DNA of 64,000 nt from contig NZ_JBIVFT010000003.1 of assembly GCF_044748305.1 (NCBI RefSeq), positions 62,001-126,000 on the forward strand, given 5' to 3'. A program made the translations under genes and the position numbers. The notes under the pieces were generated by a model. It was not told the DNA's origin, searched no databases, and worked only from the letters and a program-made list of their open reading frames with translations. Positions 16,292-23,546 of the stretch are shown here, in pieces. This DNA is from Arthrobacter_E sp044748305 (lineage in GTDB: Bacteria; Actinomycetota; Actinomycetes; Actinomycetales; Micrococcaceae). Position 1 is the first letter of the stretch. Each line of letters begins with the position of its first letter.

Positions 16292-16357
16292 CGGCATTTA
16301 AACCACCCACCCCCGACAACGGGAATAGATACTTGATCGCAGTCCGACGCGGCCCAA

Positions 16358-17140
16358 CTATGAACAACTACCCGCTCGCGGGACGAAGGATGCTACAGGT
16401 ACACGGACAAACGTGGCATGAGCCGAACTCGCCGCTTTCGCAAGGTAAACAGCGGATTCGCAGCTTGGTTCCAAGTGCGGTTTGGTCTTCAGAACCCCAG
16501 TTCTCGTGCGGCCACGGCGGGGGGTGGGCTGGCTCCAACGGGCGGCATATTCCTCGATGGTGGTCAGGGAGCGGGTCACGACCTTGTCCACATAGATCGT
16601 CCCCTCCAGATGGTCGGTCTCGTGCTGGATGATCCGCGCCTGCCAGCCGGAGAACTCGCGGTGCAGCAAGACCCCGTCAGAGTCCTGCCAACGGGCGCTC
16701 ACCATGGCCGCGCGGCCGACGACGCCGGAAAAACCGTCCATGGATAGGCAGCCTTCGTAGAAGGTCTCCACCTCCTCACCCAGCGCGGCGTACTCGGGGT
16801 TCAGCAAGGCGAAGAAGTCCAGCGGCTCCCGTGAACGCGCGGTGAGGACGTCGGGACGCTCCTGTGCGGCGCGCCAGTCCTCGATCACGGCGAGCCTGAG
16901 CGGCAGTCCGATCTGCGGGGCGGCCAAACCTACGCCGGGGGCCGCACGCACGGTCCGATGCATGACGTCGATGAGCGCAGCGAGAACACCACCATCGAGC
17001 TGTCCTTCGAATGGCATCGCCCGGCTGCGCAGCACCGGGTGTCCCAGCTGCACGATCGACGGCAAGGTGTCCGCCTCGACGATCGCCTGTGCCGCCTCAC
17101 TCAGCCGGGCGGCGGACCAGTCGCTCCGAGGCGAGGTCAT
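16358..17140 (-). CDS. def: Peptide deformylase with apparent frameshift near its C-terminus
   Basis: As it stands the frame gives 260 residues. All three deformylase motifs are intact: GVGLAAPQIG, EGCLS (metal Cys) and HETDHLEG (metal His pair), so the enzyme that strips N-formyl groups is functional in principle. After ...ARWSQPTP the frame continues for ~50 unrelated basic residues. In the next frame the sequence reads AVAARELGF and stops at 16489-16491, the normal type of deformylase ending and length (~216 residues). The two frames meet at a run of six G (plus strand 16519-16524), so one extra base there explains it. Its start overlaps the peptide-binding-protein gene by 4 bp. Confidence 0.9.
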   Translation of the reverse strand: MTSPRSDWSAARLSEAAQAIVEADTLPSIVQLGHPVLRSRAMPFEGQLDGGVLAALIDVMHRTVRAAPGVGLAAPQIGLPLRLAVIEDWRAAQERPDVLTARSREPLDFFALLNPEYAALGEEVETFYEGCLSMDGFSGVVGRAAMVSARWQDSDGVLLHREFSGWQARIIQHETDHLEGTIYVDKVVTRSLTTIEEYAARWSQPTPRRGRTRTGVLKTKPHLEPSCESAVYLAKAASSAHATFVRVPVASFVPRAGSCS

Positions 17141-18750
17141 TTGCTGATGACCCCCAGGCGGAACTTGGACGAGGTGTCCAAGGTAGTCTCGACTCCCTTG
17201 ACGTCCCGCCGCGCCACCGCCACCAGCGACCCTTGGAGCAGCGGGAGCGTCGGGAGATCCTTCGCCACTGCGTCCTGGATCTGTGCGAAGAGCTGCTTTC
17301 GCTCTGGCTTGTCCGTCTCGCGGGCTTCCTGTGCCACGAGTTTCTCCACACCTGGATTGCTGTAGTGGTTCTTCAGGAACGAAGAGGCGGAAAAGAACGG
17401 GGTGAGGTAGTTGTCCTCATCAGAGAAAGCCGGGAACCAGCCCAGCTGGTAGACCGGGTAGGCATCTTGAGTGCGAGCCTTGGCATAGCTGACCCATTCG
17501 GTGGACTGCAGTTCCACCTGAAACAACCCGGTGGCTTCCAGCTGCTGTTTCACGAGAGCGTACTCATCGCCCGAGGAGGAACCGTAGTGATCCGGGTTGT
17601 ACTGCAGCTTGAGGGTGACCGGCGCGGTGATGCCGACGTCGGCCAGAGCCTTCTTCGCTTTCTCGGGGCTTGGTCCGCCGGCGCCATTTCCGTACAACGT
17701 CTTCAGCGGGGTGGTAGCGCCAGGGAAAGCCTGCGGAATGACGGAGTAGAGCGGCGAGTACAGCCCCTTGTAGACCTGTCGGCCGAGAGCCTCACGGTCC
17801 ACCAGATCCGCCACGGCGCTGCGCACAGCCAAAGCCTTCTTGGGGTCCGCTTCGGGGGTCTCCGCACCGAAAGGCATGGTGTCGAAGTTGAAGACCAGGT
17901 AACGGATCTCACCACCCGGGCCCTTGAGCACCTTGAGCTTGTCATCCCGGGAGAGGCTGTCGAGATCGGTCGCGCTCAACGACCGCCATGCGACATCGAT
18001 GACGCCCTGCTGGATTTCCAGTTTGAGGTTGTTGGCATCCGAATAGTACCTGAGGTTCACGGTGTCCGCGGCGGGCTTGCCGAGCAGGCCCTGGTACTCC
18101 GGGTTCTCCTTGAAAGAGACGAGCTGGTTCTTCTGATAGGAGGTAATGACATATTGGCCGCCGAAAGCCTTCTTCGCCACGATCTGATCGTCACTGAGGA
18201 CCTGGTCCGCCGGGAAGACGTCCTTGTCCACGATCGGGCCGGCCGGGCTCGCAAGCACCTGCGGGAAGGTCTGGTCATTGGGGCTCTTGAGATGGAAGAC
18301 GACGGTGAGGGGGTCCGGAGCCTCGATGCTGCCCAGATTCGCCAGCAGGGGAGTGGGCCCATTGGGGTCCTTGATCTTCAGCTGGCGCTCGAAGGAGAAC
18401 TTCACGTCCGCCGAGTCAAGCGTGTCGCCATTGGCCCACTTCAGGCTCTTCTTGAGTTTCACGGTGTATTCCGTGGGCGTAGTGAACGAGGCCGAGGCAG
18501 CAATGTCGAGTTCCGGCTCCGTGCCGCCCGGTTTGAGGTTCATCAGGAAGGGGTAGATCTGGTTCATCACCGTGTACGAGCCGTTGTCGTAGGCACCAGC
18601 CGGATCCAATGTGGCGACCTTGTCCGTGGTCCCGACCGTAATGGCTCGGCCACCGGTGGTCATCCCACCGCCACCCTCTACCGGACCGGTACAGGCTGTG
18701 AGTACGAGCACGGAAACGGCAGCCAGGACCATCGGGGCAGACTTGGACAT
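17137..18750 (-). CDS. Peptide-binding lipoprotein (SBP family 5), no permease nearby
   Basis: 537 residues. Signal peptide with lipobox LTAC. The mature part is an OppA/DppA-type solute-binding protein: VATLDPAGAYDNGSYTVMNQ, YTVKLKKSLKWANGDTLDSADVKFSFER and the later VRSAVADLVDREALG segment. It would bind peptides (or nickel or sugars in some members) at the outer face of the membrane. No permease or ATPase genes adjoin; instead its stop overlaps the start of peptide deformylase. It must borrow a channel encoded elsewhere, or act as a sensor. Confidence 0.9.
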   Translation of the reverse strand: MSKSAPMVLAAVSVLVLTACTGPVEGGGGMTTGGRAITVGTTDKVATLDPAGAYDNGSYTVMNQIYPFLMNLKPGGTEPELDIAASASFTTPTEYTVKLKKSLKWANGDTLDSADVKFSFERQLKIKDPNGPTPLLANLGSIEAPDPLTVVFHLKSPNDQTFPQVLASPAGPIVDKDVFPADQVLSDDQIVAKKAFGGQYVITSYQKNQLVSFKENPEYQGLLGKPAADTVNLRYYSDANNLKLEIQQGVIDVAWRSLSATDLDSLSRDDKLKVLKGPGGEIRYLVFNFDTMPFGAETPEADPKKALAVRSAVADLVDREALGRQVYKGLYSPLYSVIPQAFPGATTPLKTLYGNGAGGPSPEKAKKALADVGITAPVTLKLQYNPDHYGSSSGDEYALVKQQLEATGLFQVELQSTEWVSYAKARTQDAYPVYQLGWFPAFSDEDNYLTPFFSASSFLKNHYSNPGVEKLVAQEARETDKPERKQLFAQIQDAVAKDLPTLPLLQGSLVAVARRDVKGVETTLDTSSKFRLGVISK

Positions 18751-18855
18751 GAAAGCTCTTTCGGGGGATGTGACAATTTCTTTCAGCCTACTGACTAATA
18801 GTTAGCACTCCCCATTTAAGACCCGGCGTGACGGGTGCGGGTGCACACTGGAACC
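18751..18855. promoter_or_regulatory. Divergent promoter region, peptide-binding protein / MerR
   Basis: 105 bp between divergent starts. It is locally AT-rich and holds the dyad CTAA-TAG-TTAG (18795-18805), placed where it could control the lipoprotein operon. No further motif is clear. Confidence 0.35.
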
Positions 18856-19272
18856 ATGAGTTTCACCATCGCGCAGGTCGCCGAGCGGACCGGCCTGAGC
18901 CAGCACACCCTCAGGTACTACGAGCGTGACGGGCTGCTGCCGCACGAGGTGGGGCGGGCGTCGTCGGGTCGGAGAGCGTACAGCGAGCAGGACGTGGGCG
19001 GCATCGTGATGATCGCACGATTGCGGGCCACGGGCATGCCGATCGCGGAGATCCGCCGCTATGCCCGTTTGGTGCGCGACGGCGACACCTCGGTTCCGGC
19101 GCGGCTACAGCTCCTGGTTGAGCACCGGGAACACGTTTTAGCACAGTTGCACGAGGCGAAGGAGCACCTGGCGGCAATCGAAGCGAAGATCGCCCTGTAT
19201 CACGCTACGACCCAGGAGTCCTTCGCCTGCCCAGCGCGACCCGATAGAGGACTCGGCAAACCGGGCACTTGA
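18856..19272 (+). CDS. MerR-family regulator
   Basis: 138 residues. The MerR helix-turn-helix and wing occupy residues about 3-70 (FTIAQVAERTGLSQHTLRYY, ERDGLLP, RAYSEQDV), followed by a dimerisation coiled coil (HREHVLAQLHEAKEHLAAIEAKIALY). The metal-binding cysteines of MerR/CueR are absent; the one Cys lies in the tail (SFACPARP), so it belongs to the organic-stress or aldehyde-sensing group. The downstream aldo-keto reductase has a MerR-type promoter overlapping this gene's stop codon, making it the probable target. Confidence 0.9.
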   Translation: MSFTIAQVAERTGLSQHTLRYYERDGLLPHEVGRASSGRRAYSEQDVGGIVMIARLRATGMPIAEIRRYARLVRDGDTSVPARLQLLVEHREHVLAQLHEAKEHLAAIEAKIALYHATTQESFACPARPDRGLGKPGT

Positions 19273-19290
19273 CTTAGAGCGCGCTCCAAG
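19269..19290 (+). promoter_or_regulatory. MerR-type promoter/operator of the aldo-keto reductase gene
   Basis: TTGACT (19269-19274) is a strong -35 that includes the MerR stop codon. It is followed by the dyad CTTAGAGCGCGCTCCAAG (19273-19290), which sits in the spacer as MerR activators require to untwist an over-long promoter. A related CTTGACTTAGAG...CTCCAA sequence is common upstream of actinobacterial MerR-controlled reductases. Confidence 0.75.
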
Positions 19291-19305
19291 AGATTGGCTG
19301 ATGCC

Positions 19306-20301
19306 ATGACGATTTCCACCAGGACTCTTGGCACCACTTCTCCCCTCACCGTCTCCGCCCTCGGCCTCGGCTGCATGGGCATGTCCGAGTTCTACGGAAC
19401 CCCGGATCCCGATGCCGGGCTCGCCACCATCCGGCACGCGCTCGACCTCGGCGTGACCTTCCTGGACACGGCGGACATGTACGGCCCGTTCACCAACGAG
19501 GAACTCGTCGGCCGCGCCATCGCCGGCCGCCGCGACGAAGTTCAGCTGGCCACGAAGTTCGGGAACATGCGCGGCCCGAACGGCGAACGGCTCGGCATCA
19601 ACGGCCGGCCCGAATACGTCCACGCGGCATGCGACGCCTCCCTGAGCCGCCTCGGCGTGGACCACATCGATCTCTACTACCAGCACCGCGTGGACCCGAA
19701 CGTCCCCATCGAGGAGACCGTCGGAGCCATGGCCGAGCTGGTCCAGGCAGGCAAGGTGCGGCATCTGGGCCTGTCCGAGGCCTCGGCCGCGACCATCCGC
19801 CGCGCTCACGCCGTACACCCGATCACCGCGGTGGAGACCGAGTACTCGCTCTTCACCCGCGACGTCGAAGACTCCGTACTGCCGGCCCTCCGCGAACTGG
19901 GCATCGGACTGGTCCCGTACTCCCCACTCGGCCGCGGCATCCTCACCGGCACCATGACGGCGTCGTCCGTGAGTGGCGAGGGCGACGCGCGCTCGTCCGC
20001 CTACTTCCCGCGCTTCCAGGGCGAGGCGCTGGAAGCGAACCTCGTGCTGGCGGCGCGGGTAACGGAACTTGCGACGGCGCGCGGCTGCACCCCGGGGCAG
20101 CTGGCACTCGCATGGCTGCTGGCGCAGGGCGAGGACATCGTCCCGATCCCTGGCACCCGCCGGGTGAACTACCTGGAGGAGAACGCGGGCGCCGCGTCGC
20201 TGGAGCTCAGCCAGGCCGAGCTGACGGCGCTCGAAGAAGCGGTGCCGCGCGACGCCGTCGTCGGTGAGCGCTACGGCGACATGAGCACGATCGACTCCTG
20301 A
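19306..20301 (+). CDS. Aldo/keto reductase
   Basis: 331 residues, typical length. The catalytic tetrad is readable: Asp and Tyr in FLDTADMYGPF, Lys in QLATKFGNM and His in DLYYQHRVDP. The NADP(H)-binding part near the C-terminus includes IPIPGTRRVNYLEEN-like residues (IVPIPGTRRVNYLEENAGA). It reduces aldehydes or ketones with NADPH, probably as a stress response under the neighbouring MerR protein. The ATG at 19306 was chosen over the TTG at 19294, which lies too near the promoter dyad. Confidence 0.92.
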   Translation: MTISTRTLGTTSPLTVSALGLGCMGMSEFYGTPDPDAGLATIRHALDLGVTFLDTADMYGPFTNEELVGRAIAGRRDEVQLATKFGNMRGPNGERLGINGRPEYVHAACDASLSRLGVDHIDLYYQHRVDPNVPIEETVGAMAELVQAGKVRHLGLSEASAATIRRAHAVHPITAVETEYSLFTRDVEDSVLPALRELGIGLVPYSPLGRGILTGTMTASSVSGEGDARSSAYFPRFQGEALEANLVLAARVTELATARGCTPGQLALAWLLAQGEDIVPIPGTRRVNYLEENAGAASLELSQAELTALEEAVPRDAVVGERYGDMSTIDS

Positions 20302-20312
20302 GCCCCCGCGAA

Positions 20313-20361
20313 GGAACAGGTGACGCCCCTAAAACCGAGTTTTAGGGGCGTCACCTGTTCC
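20313..20361. terminator. Long perfect hairpin (class C), 22-bp stem
   Basis: Arms 20313-20334 and 20340-20361 are exact complements with a 5-nt loop; the top of the stem is AAAA/TTTT. It lies 11 bp after the reductase stop and before the next promoter. The sequence GTGACGCCCCTAAAA is echoed by the element at 22853. Confidence 0.8.
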
Positions 20362-20386
20362 CTCGGACACATCGTCGCTGATCTAT

Positions 20387-20401
20387 GTTGCATTCTGCAA
20401 C
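20387..20401 (+). promoter_or_regulatory. Perfect dyad operator upstream of the dehydrogenase/CoA-transferase operon
   Basis: GTTGCATTCTGCAAC is a perfect 6-3-6 inverted repeat 56 bp before the ATG. No regulator gene adjoins, so the cognate protein must be elsewhere; IclR- or GntR-type factors bind similar sites. Confidence 0.5.
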
Positions 20402-20457
20402 GCAAGCGTAGAGTGATAACCGGAATACCAAGACTCAAGAGATTCCGGAGGCTCATC

Positions 20458-21354
20458 ATGAAGAACGTCGTGATCATCGGAGCGGGAGTGATCGGACTGT
20501 CCTGGGCCCGGCTCTTTGCGGAGAACGGCTGGAACGTCCAGATCAGCGATCCGCGGCCGGACCTCACGGAAGTCGTCGAGCGCGAGCTTCGCGGGGTGAA
20601 AGTGCACCTCGTGACGGATCTGCCCACGGCCCTGCGCGAGGCCGATTTCGTGCAGGAAGCCGGCCCGGAGCGCATGGACATCAAGCGGGAGATGTACGCG
20701 AACCTCGCCGAGCACACGCGCGACGACGTCATCCTCGCCTCCTCCTCGTCGTCCCTGCTGCCGTCGCTGATCGCCGAGGGCAACCCAGCGGCGCACCGGA
20801 TCCTCATCGGACACCCCTTCAACCCTCCGGAACTGATGCCCTTGGTCGAGGTGGTTCCCGGACCCGCGACCGAGCAGCGCCATGTGGATCGCGCCGTCGA
20901 GCTGTACCGCGAGCTGGGGAAACTCCCCATCGCCCTGAAGCGTGAAATCCCCGGTTTCGTCGGGAACCGCCTGCAGAAGGCCCTCGGGGATCAGGCCCGC
21001 TACCTGGTGCAGGAGGGAATCATCTCAGCCGGCGAGCTGGATCAGCTGGTCCGGGCGTCCCTCGGGCTCCGCTGGGCCGTGACCGGACCGTTCGAAAGCA
21101 ACCACCTGGGCGGCGGGCCGGGCGGCATCCGGCACCTGATGGAGCACGTCGGATCCCAGATGACCTTCGAGATGGGCGAACCCGACCCGGCGAAGACCGG
21201 CGAGATCGTCACCCAGGTCGAAGCCGCTTACGGCACCGGCCCGGAAAACTATGAACGGCTGGCCGCCTGGCGCGATGAGACCACGCGCGCCGTCTCCCGT
21301 GCCCTGGCAGCGCACGACGGCGGGGCTTCGGCAGGCACGGAGGCTGCGGCATGA
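20458..21354 (+). CDS. 3-hydroxyacyl-CoA-dehydrogenase-family oxidoreductase (L-carnitine/gulonate dehydrogenase-like)
   Basis: 298 residues. The N-terminal Rossmann motif is VVIIGAGVIGLSWARLFAENGW; the active-site region ILIGHPFNPPELMPLVEVVPG and the C-terminal REIPGFVGNRLQKALGDQARYLVQEG fit the short clade that contains L-carnitine dehydrogenase, L-gulonate 3-dehydrogenase and lambda-crystallin, rather than fatty-acid HADs. It oxidises a beta-hydroxy acid with NAD+. GGAGG precedes the ATG at 20458. It overlaps the CoA-transferase gene by 4 bp, so the product of one may feed the other. Substrate unproved. Confidence 0.85.
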   Translation: MKNVVIIGAGVIGLSWARLFAENGWNVQISDPRPDLTEVVERELRGVKVHLVTDLPTALREADFVQEAGPERMDIKREMYANLAEHTRDDVILASSSSSLLPSLIAEGNPAAHRILIGHPFNPPELMPLVEVVPGPATEQRHVDRAVELYRELGKLPIALKREIPGFVGNRLQKALGDQARYLVQEGIISAGELDQLVRASLGLRWAVTGPFESNHLGGGPGGIRHLMEHVGSQMTFEMGEPDPAKTGEIVTQVEAAYGTGPENYERLAAWRDETTRAVSRALAAHDGGASAGTEAAA

Positions 21355-22841
21355 GCGCGAATACTCCGGATCTGGATGCCCGGCTCCTGGCCGCACCGGC
21401 TGCCGATGACATCTTCAGCCCGCAACAGCACCTGAGCGAACTCCTCGCCACCGTCGGCATGACTCCCCAGGATTCCGGAGGCGAGATCGACTTCATCGGC
21501 GCGGATCCGGTCCTTCCGAGCGCCTCGCGACTGGCCGGTGGCACCGGCATCGCCCTGGTGGCGAAGTCCGTGGCGATCGCCAAGCTGTGGCAATTGCGTG
21601 GCGGACGAGGTCAGGACATCGCCATGGATCTACGCACCGCGCCGCACCGCCTCTGCCCCTTTTACGACCGCACCTGGGAATTGCTTGGCGGCTATCCGCT
21701 CAGCGACCCCGCCCGAGTGGACAACGCCTTCGCCCTGGATGCGTTCTACCAGACCCGGGACGGCCGGTGGGTCCACCCCATGGGGCCCTATCCTCGGCTG
21801 CGTAACGACACTGCCGCGCTTTTGGGCGTTCCTGAACGGCGTGAATCCGTGGCCAAGGCGATAGCGGGGTGGGATGCCGCCAGCCTTGAGGAGGCAGGCG
21901 AGGCCGCGGGAATCATCATGCCGATGATCCGCACCACGGAGGAACTGATGCAGACCGAGCAGTACCTGAAGGTACTGCGGGACATGCCGCCCGTCGTCGT
22001 CGAGAAGATCGGCGACAGCGCACCGGAACCATTTGCGCCGGGCGCCCGCACACCGCTGGACGGAGTGCGGATGCTGGGTCGCGGGCACGTCATCGCCGGC
22101 GCCGGAGCCGGGCGAGCGATGGCATTGCACGGCGCCGAAGTGCTGAACGTCTGGGATCCGGCCGAGTACGAGATTCCAGTGCTGTATGCGACATCGAACG
22201 TCGGCGTGCGCTCAACCCGGCTGGACCTCAAGAGGGCGGAAGACGCGCAACGCATGCGGGAGTTGCTGAGCCAAGCTGACGTCTTTTATGCGAACAGGCG
22301 GCCCGACTACCTGACGCGACGCGGCCTGGACGTCGAAACCGCGGCGTCGTTGCGCCCGGGGATCATCCACGCGACGGTGAGTCTGAACGGCGAGAGCGGT
22401 CCATGGGCCAAGCGTGTCGGCTTCGATCAGACCGCAGGTGCGCTGGCGGGTGTGCTCATGCTGGAGGGCGAGAACGGCGTGCCGAGCCTGCCCTCGGTGC
22501 CCGTGGTGAACGACTACATCACCTCGTGGTTCCTGCAATTGGGCGTCCTGGAGGCGCTCATGCGTCGGGCCACCGAGGGCGGCTCCTACAAGGTCACGGT
22601 CTCGCTCACTCGGACGGCGCTATGGCTGAGGTCCCTGGGTTCGATCGACAAGGCCTATGCTGCGGAGGTTGCCGGTAAAGCACCCGGCCACGAATACCTT
22701 GACCCGGAGACTTTCGCGGCCCAGACACCCTTGGGGCTCTACCAGGGAGTGACCGACCAGGTCAGGATGTCCCAGACGCCGGGGTTCTACACGACAACCC
22801 TCATGCCGCGAGGCTCGGCTCAGCCGGCGTGGTTGCGATAG
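21351..22841 (+). CDS. CaiB/BaiF-family (type III) CoA-transferase, unusual domain order
   Basis: 496 residues, longer than the usual ~400. Residues about 62-97 (GTGIALVAKSVAIAKLWQLRGGRGQDI) and 131-215 (FYQTRDGRWVHPMG) look like the middle and small domain of a CaiB protein. Then from ~235 comes what is normally the N-terminus (LDGVRMLGRGHVIAGAGAGR, ALHGAEVLNVWDP, STRLDLKRAED), and at ~380-420 the middle element recurs (PVVNDYITSWFLQLGVLEAL). This is a permuted, partly duplicated layout. It would move CoA between carboxylic acids. It pairs with the preceding beta-hydroxy-acid dehydrogenase. Confidence 0.8.
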   Translation: MSANTPDLDARLLAAPAADDIFSPQQHLSELLATVGMTPQDSGGEIDFIGADPVLPSASRLAGGTGIALVAKSVAIAKLWQLRGGRGQDIAMDLRTAPHRLCPFYDRTWELLGGYPLSDPARVDNAFALDAFYQTRDGRWVHPMGPYPRLRNDTAALLGVPERRESVAKAIAGWDAASLEEAGEAAGIIMPMIRTTEELMQTEQYLKVLRDMPPVVVEKIGDSAPEPFAPGARTPLDGVRMLGRGHVIAGAGAGRAMALHGAEVLNVWDPAEYEIPVLYATSNVGVRSTRLDLKRAEDAQRMRELLSQADVFYANRRPDYLTRRGLDVETAASLRPGIIHATVSLNGESGPWAKRVGFDQTAGALAGVLMLEGENGVPSLPSVPVVNDYITSWFLQLGVLEALMRRATEGGSYKVTVSLTRTALWLRSLGSIDKAYAAEVAGKAPGHEYLDPETFAAQTPLGLYQGVTDQVRMSQTPGFYTTTLMPRGSAQPAWLR

Positions 22842-22852
22842 CGTGGCGAGTC

Positions 22853-22914
22853 CCGCGAGAGAGCAGTTGGTGACCCTAAACCGGAGTTTTAAGGGCGCCA
22901 ACTGTCCCCTCGCG
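22853..22914. terminator. Imperfect long hairpin combining class A and class C arms
   Basis: The outer arm CGCGAG...CAGTTGG pairs with CCAACTG...CTCGCG and the inner part GACCCTAAA with TTTAAGGGC, with about six mismatches over ~29 bp. Outer bases match the class A elements, inner ones the hairpin at 20313. It separates convergent genes. Confidence 0.65.
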
Positions 22915-22928
22915 AGGCAGGGCGAGGA

Positions 22929-23510
22929 TTACTTACCCTCGTGGATCTTCGTCAGGGCCGCGGGAACGTACTCGTCGATCTGAGCCAGAGCCTTTTGATA
23001 GGCCGGAAGCTCCTTGCCCCAGGCGTCTTCAATGTCCTCCTGCTTTCCGAGCGCGAAGTCGCCGAGGAGGAAGCTCTTGTCGCGGGTGTCCGGCTTGAAC
23101 GTGACCACCTGGCCGAGGTTCTTGAAGGAGACCGGAAGGATGATCGTGGCGATCTTGGCCTCGTCGTCCGTGAGTTGCGCCGCAACATGCGAAGAAACGT
23201 CGATCCCACGCGCTTTGAGAAGTTCGGCAGCGTGCTTCTCCGGCGAGGTGTCCTTGGGGTCCACTTTGATGCCGCGTCCTAGCACCGTGATGTCGGTCCA
23301 GCCCTTATCCGCGAGGAACTTCTTAGCGATCTCTTCGGACATGACGCTGCGGCCCGTGTTGCCGGTGTCCAGGAGAACCACCGTCTTGTGGGTCGCCGTT
23401 GGGCCGGCCGACGACGACGGCGCGGCAGTGGGAGAACCGCACCCCGAAACGGCGGCAAGGGTGGTTAGAGCAAGCAGCGAGGCTGCGCTTCGGTAAACAA
23501 AAGTTTTCAC
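22929..23510 (-). CDS. Lipoprotein with low-molecular-weight phosphatase fold lacking the catalytic cysteine
   Basis: 193 residues from the GTG at 23510. A signal peptide with lipobox VSGC (Cys24) is followed by a short Pro/Ser/Thr linker and a complete LMW protein-tyrosine-phosphatase/arsenate-reductase domain (about 42-190): later blocks HAAELLKARGIDVSSHVAAQL, ATIILPVSF and DIEDAWGKELPAYQKALAQI align along the family. The P-loop, normally CxGNxCRS, reads DTGNTGRS: Asp48 replaces the nucleophile and Gly53 the second cysteine, while Arg54 remains. It cannot work as a classical phosphatase. An upstream GTG at 23543 would spoil the signal peptide. Confidence 0.85.
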   Translation of the reverse strand: MKTFVYRSAASLLALTTLAAVSGCGSPTAAPSSSAGPTATHKTVVLLDTGNTGRSVMSEEIAKKFLADKGWTDITVLGRGIKVDPKDTSPEKHAAELLKARGIDVSSHVAAQLTDDEAKIATIILPVSFKNLGQVVTFKPDTRDKSFLLGDFALGKQEDIEDAWGKELPAYQKALAQIDEYVPAALTKIHEGK

Positions 23511-23546
23511 CTGGGCATATTTGCAAGACGCAACATGTGCCACAAG

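Larger units (their letters stand above)
15967..16321. repeat. 355-bp direct repeat, copy 2
   Basis: Matches 13415-13769 with a single difference. The copies are in the same orientation, 2552 bp apart, so homologous recombination between them would delete the antiporter gene and one WXG100 copy as a circle. Confidence 0.97.

Noticed and set aside
13415..16321. WXG100 repeats as ends of a composite transposon
   Set aside because: The repeats hold no transposase or terminal inverted repeats and no target-site duplication is evident; duplication by recombination is simpler.
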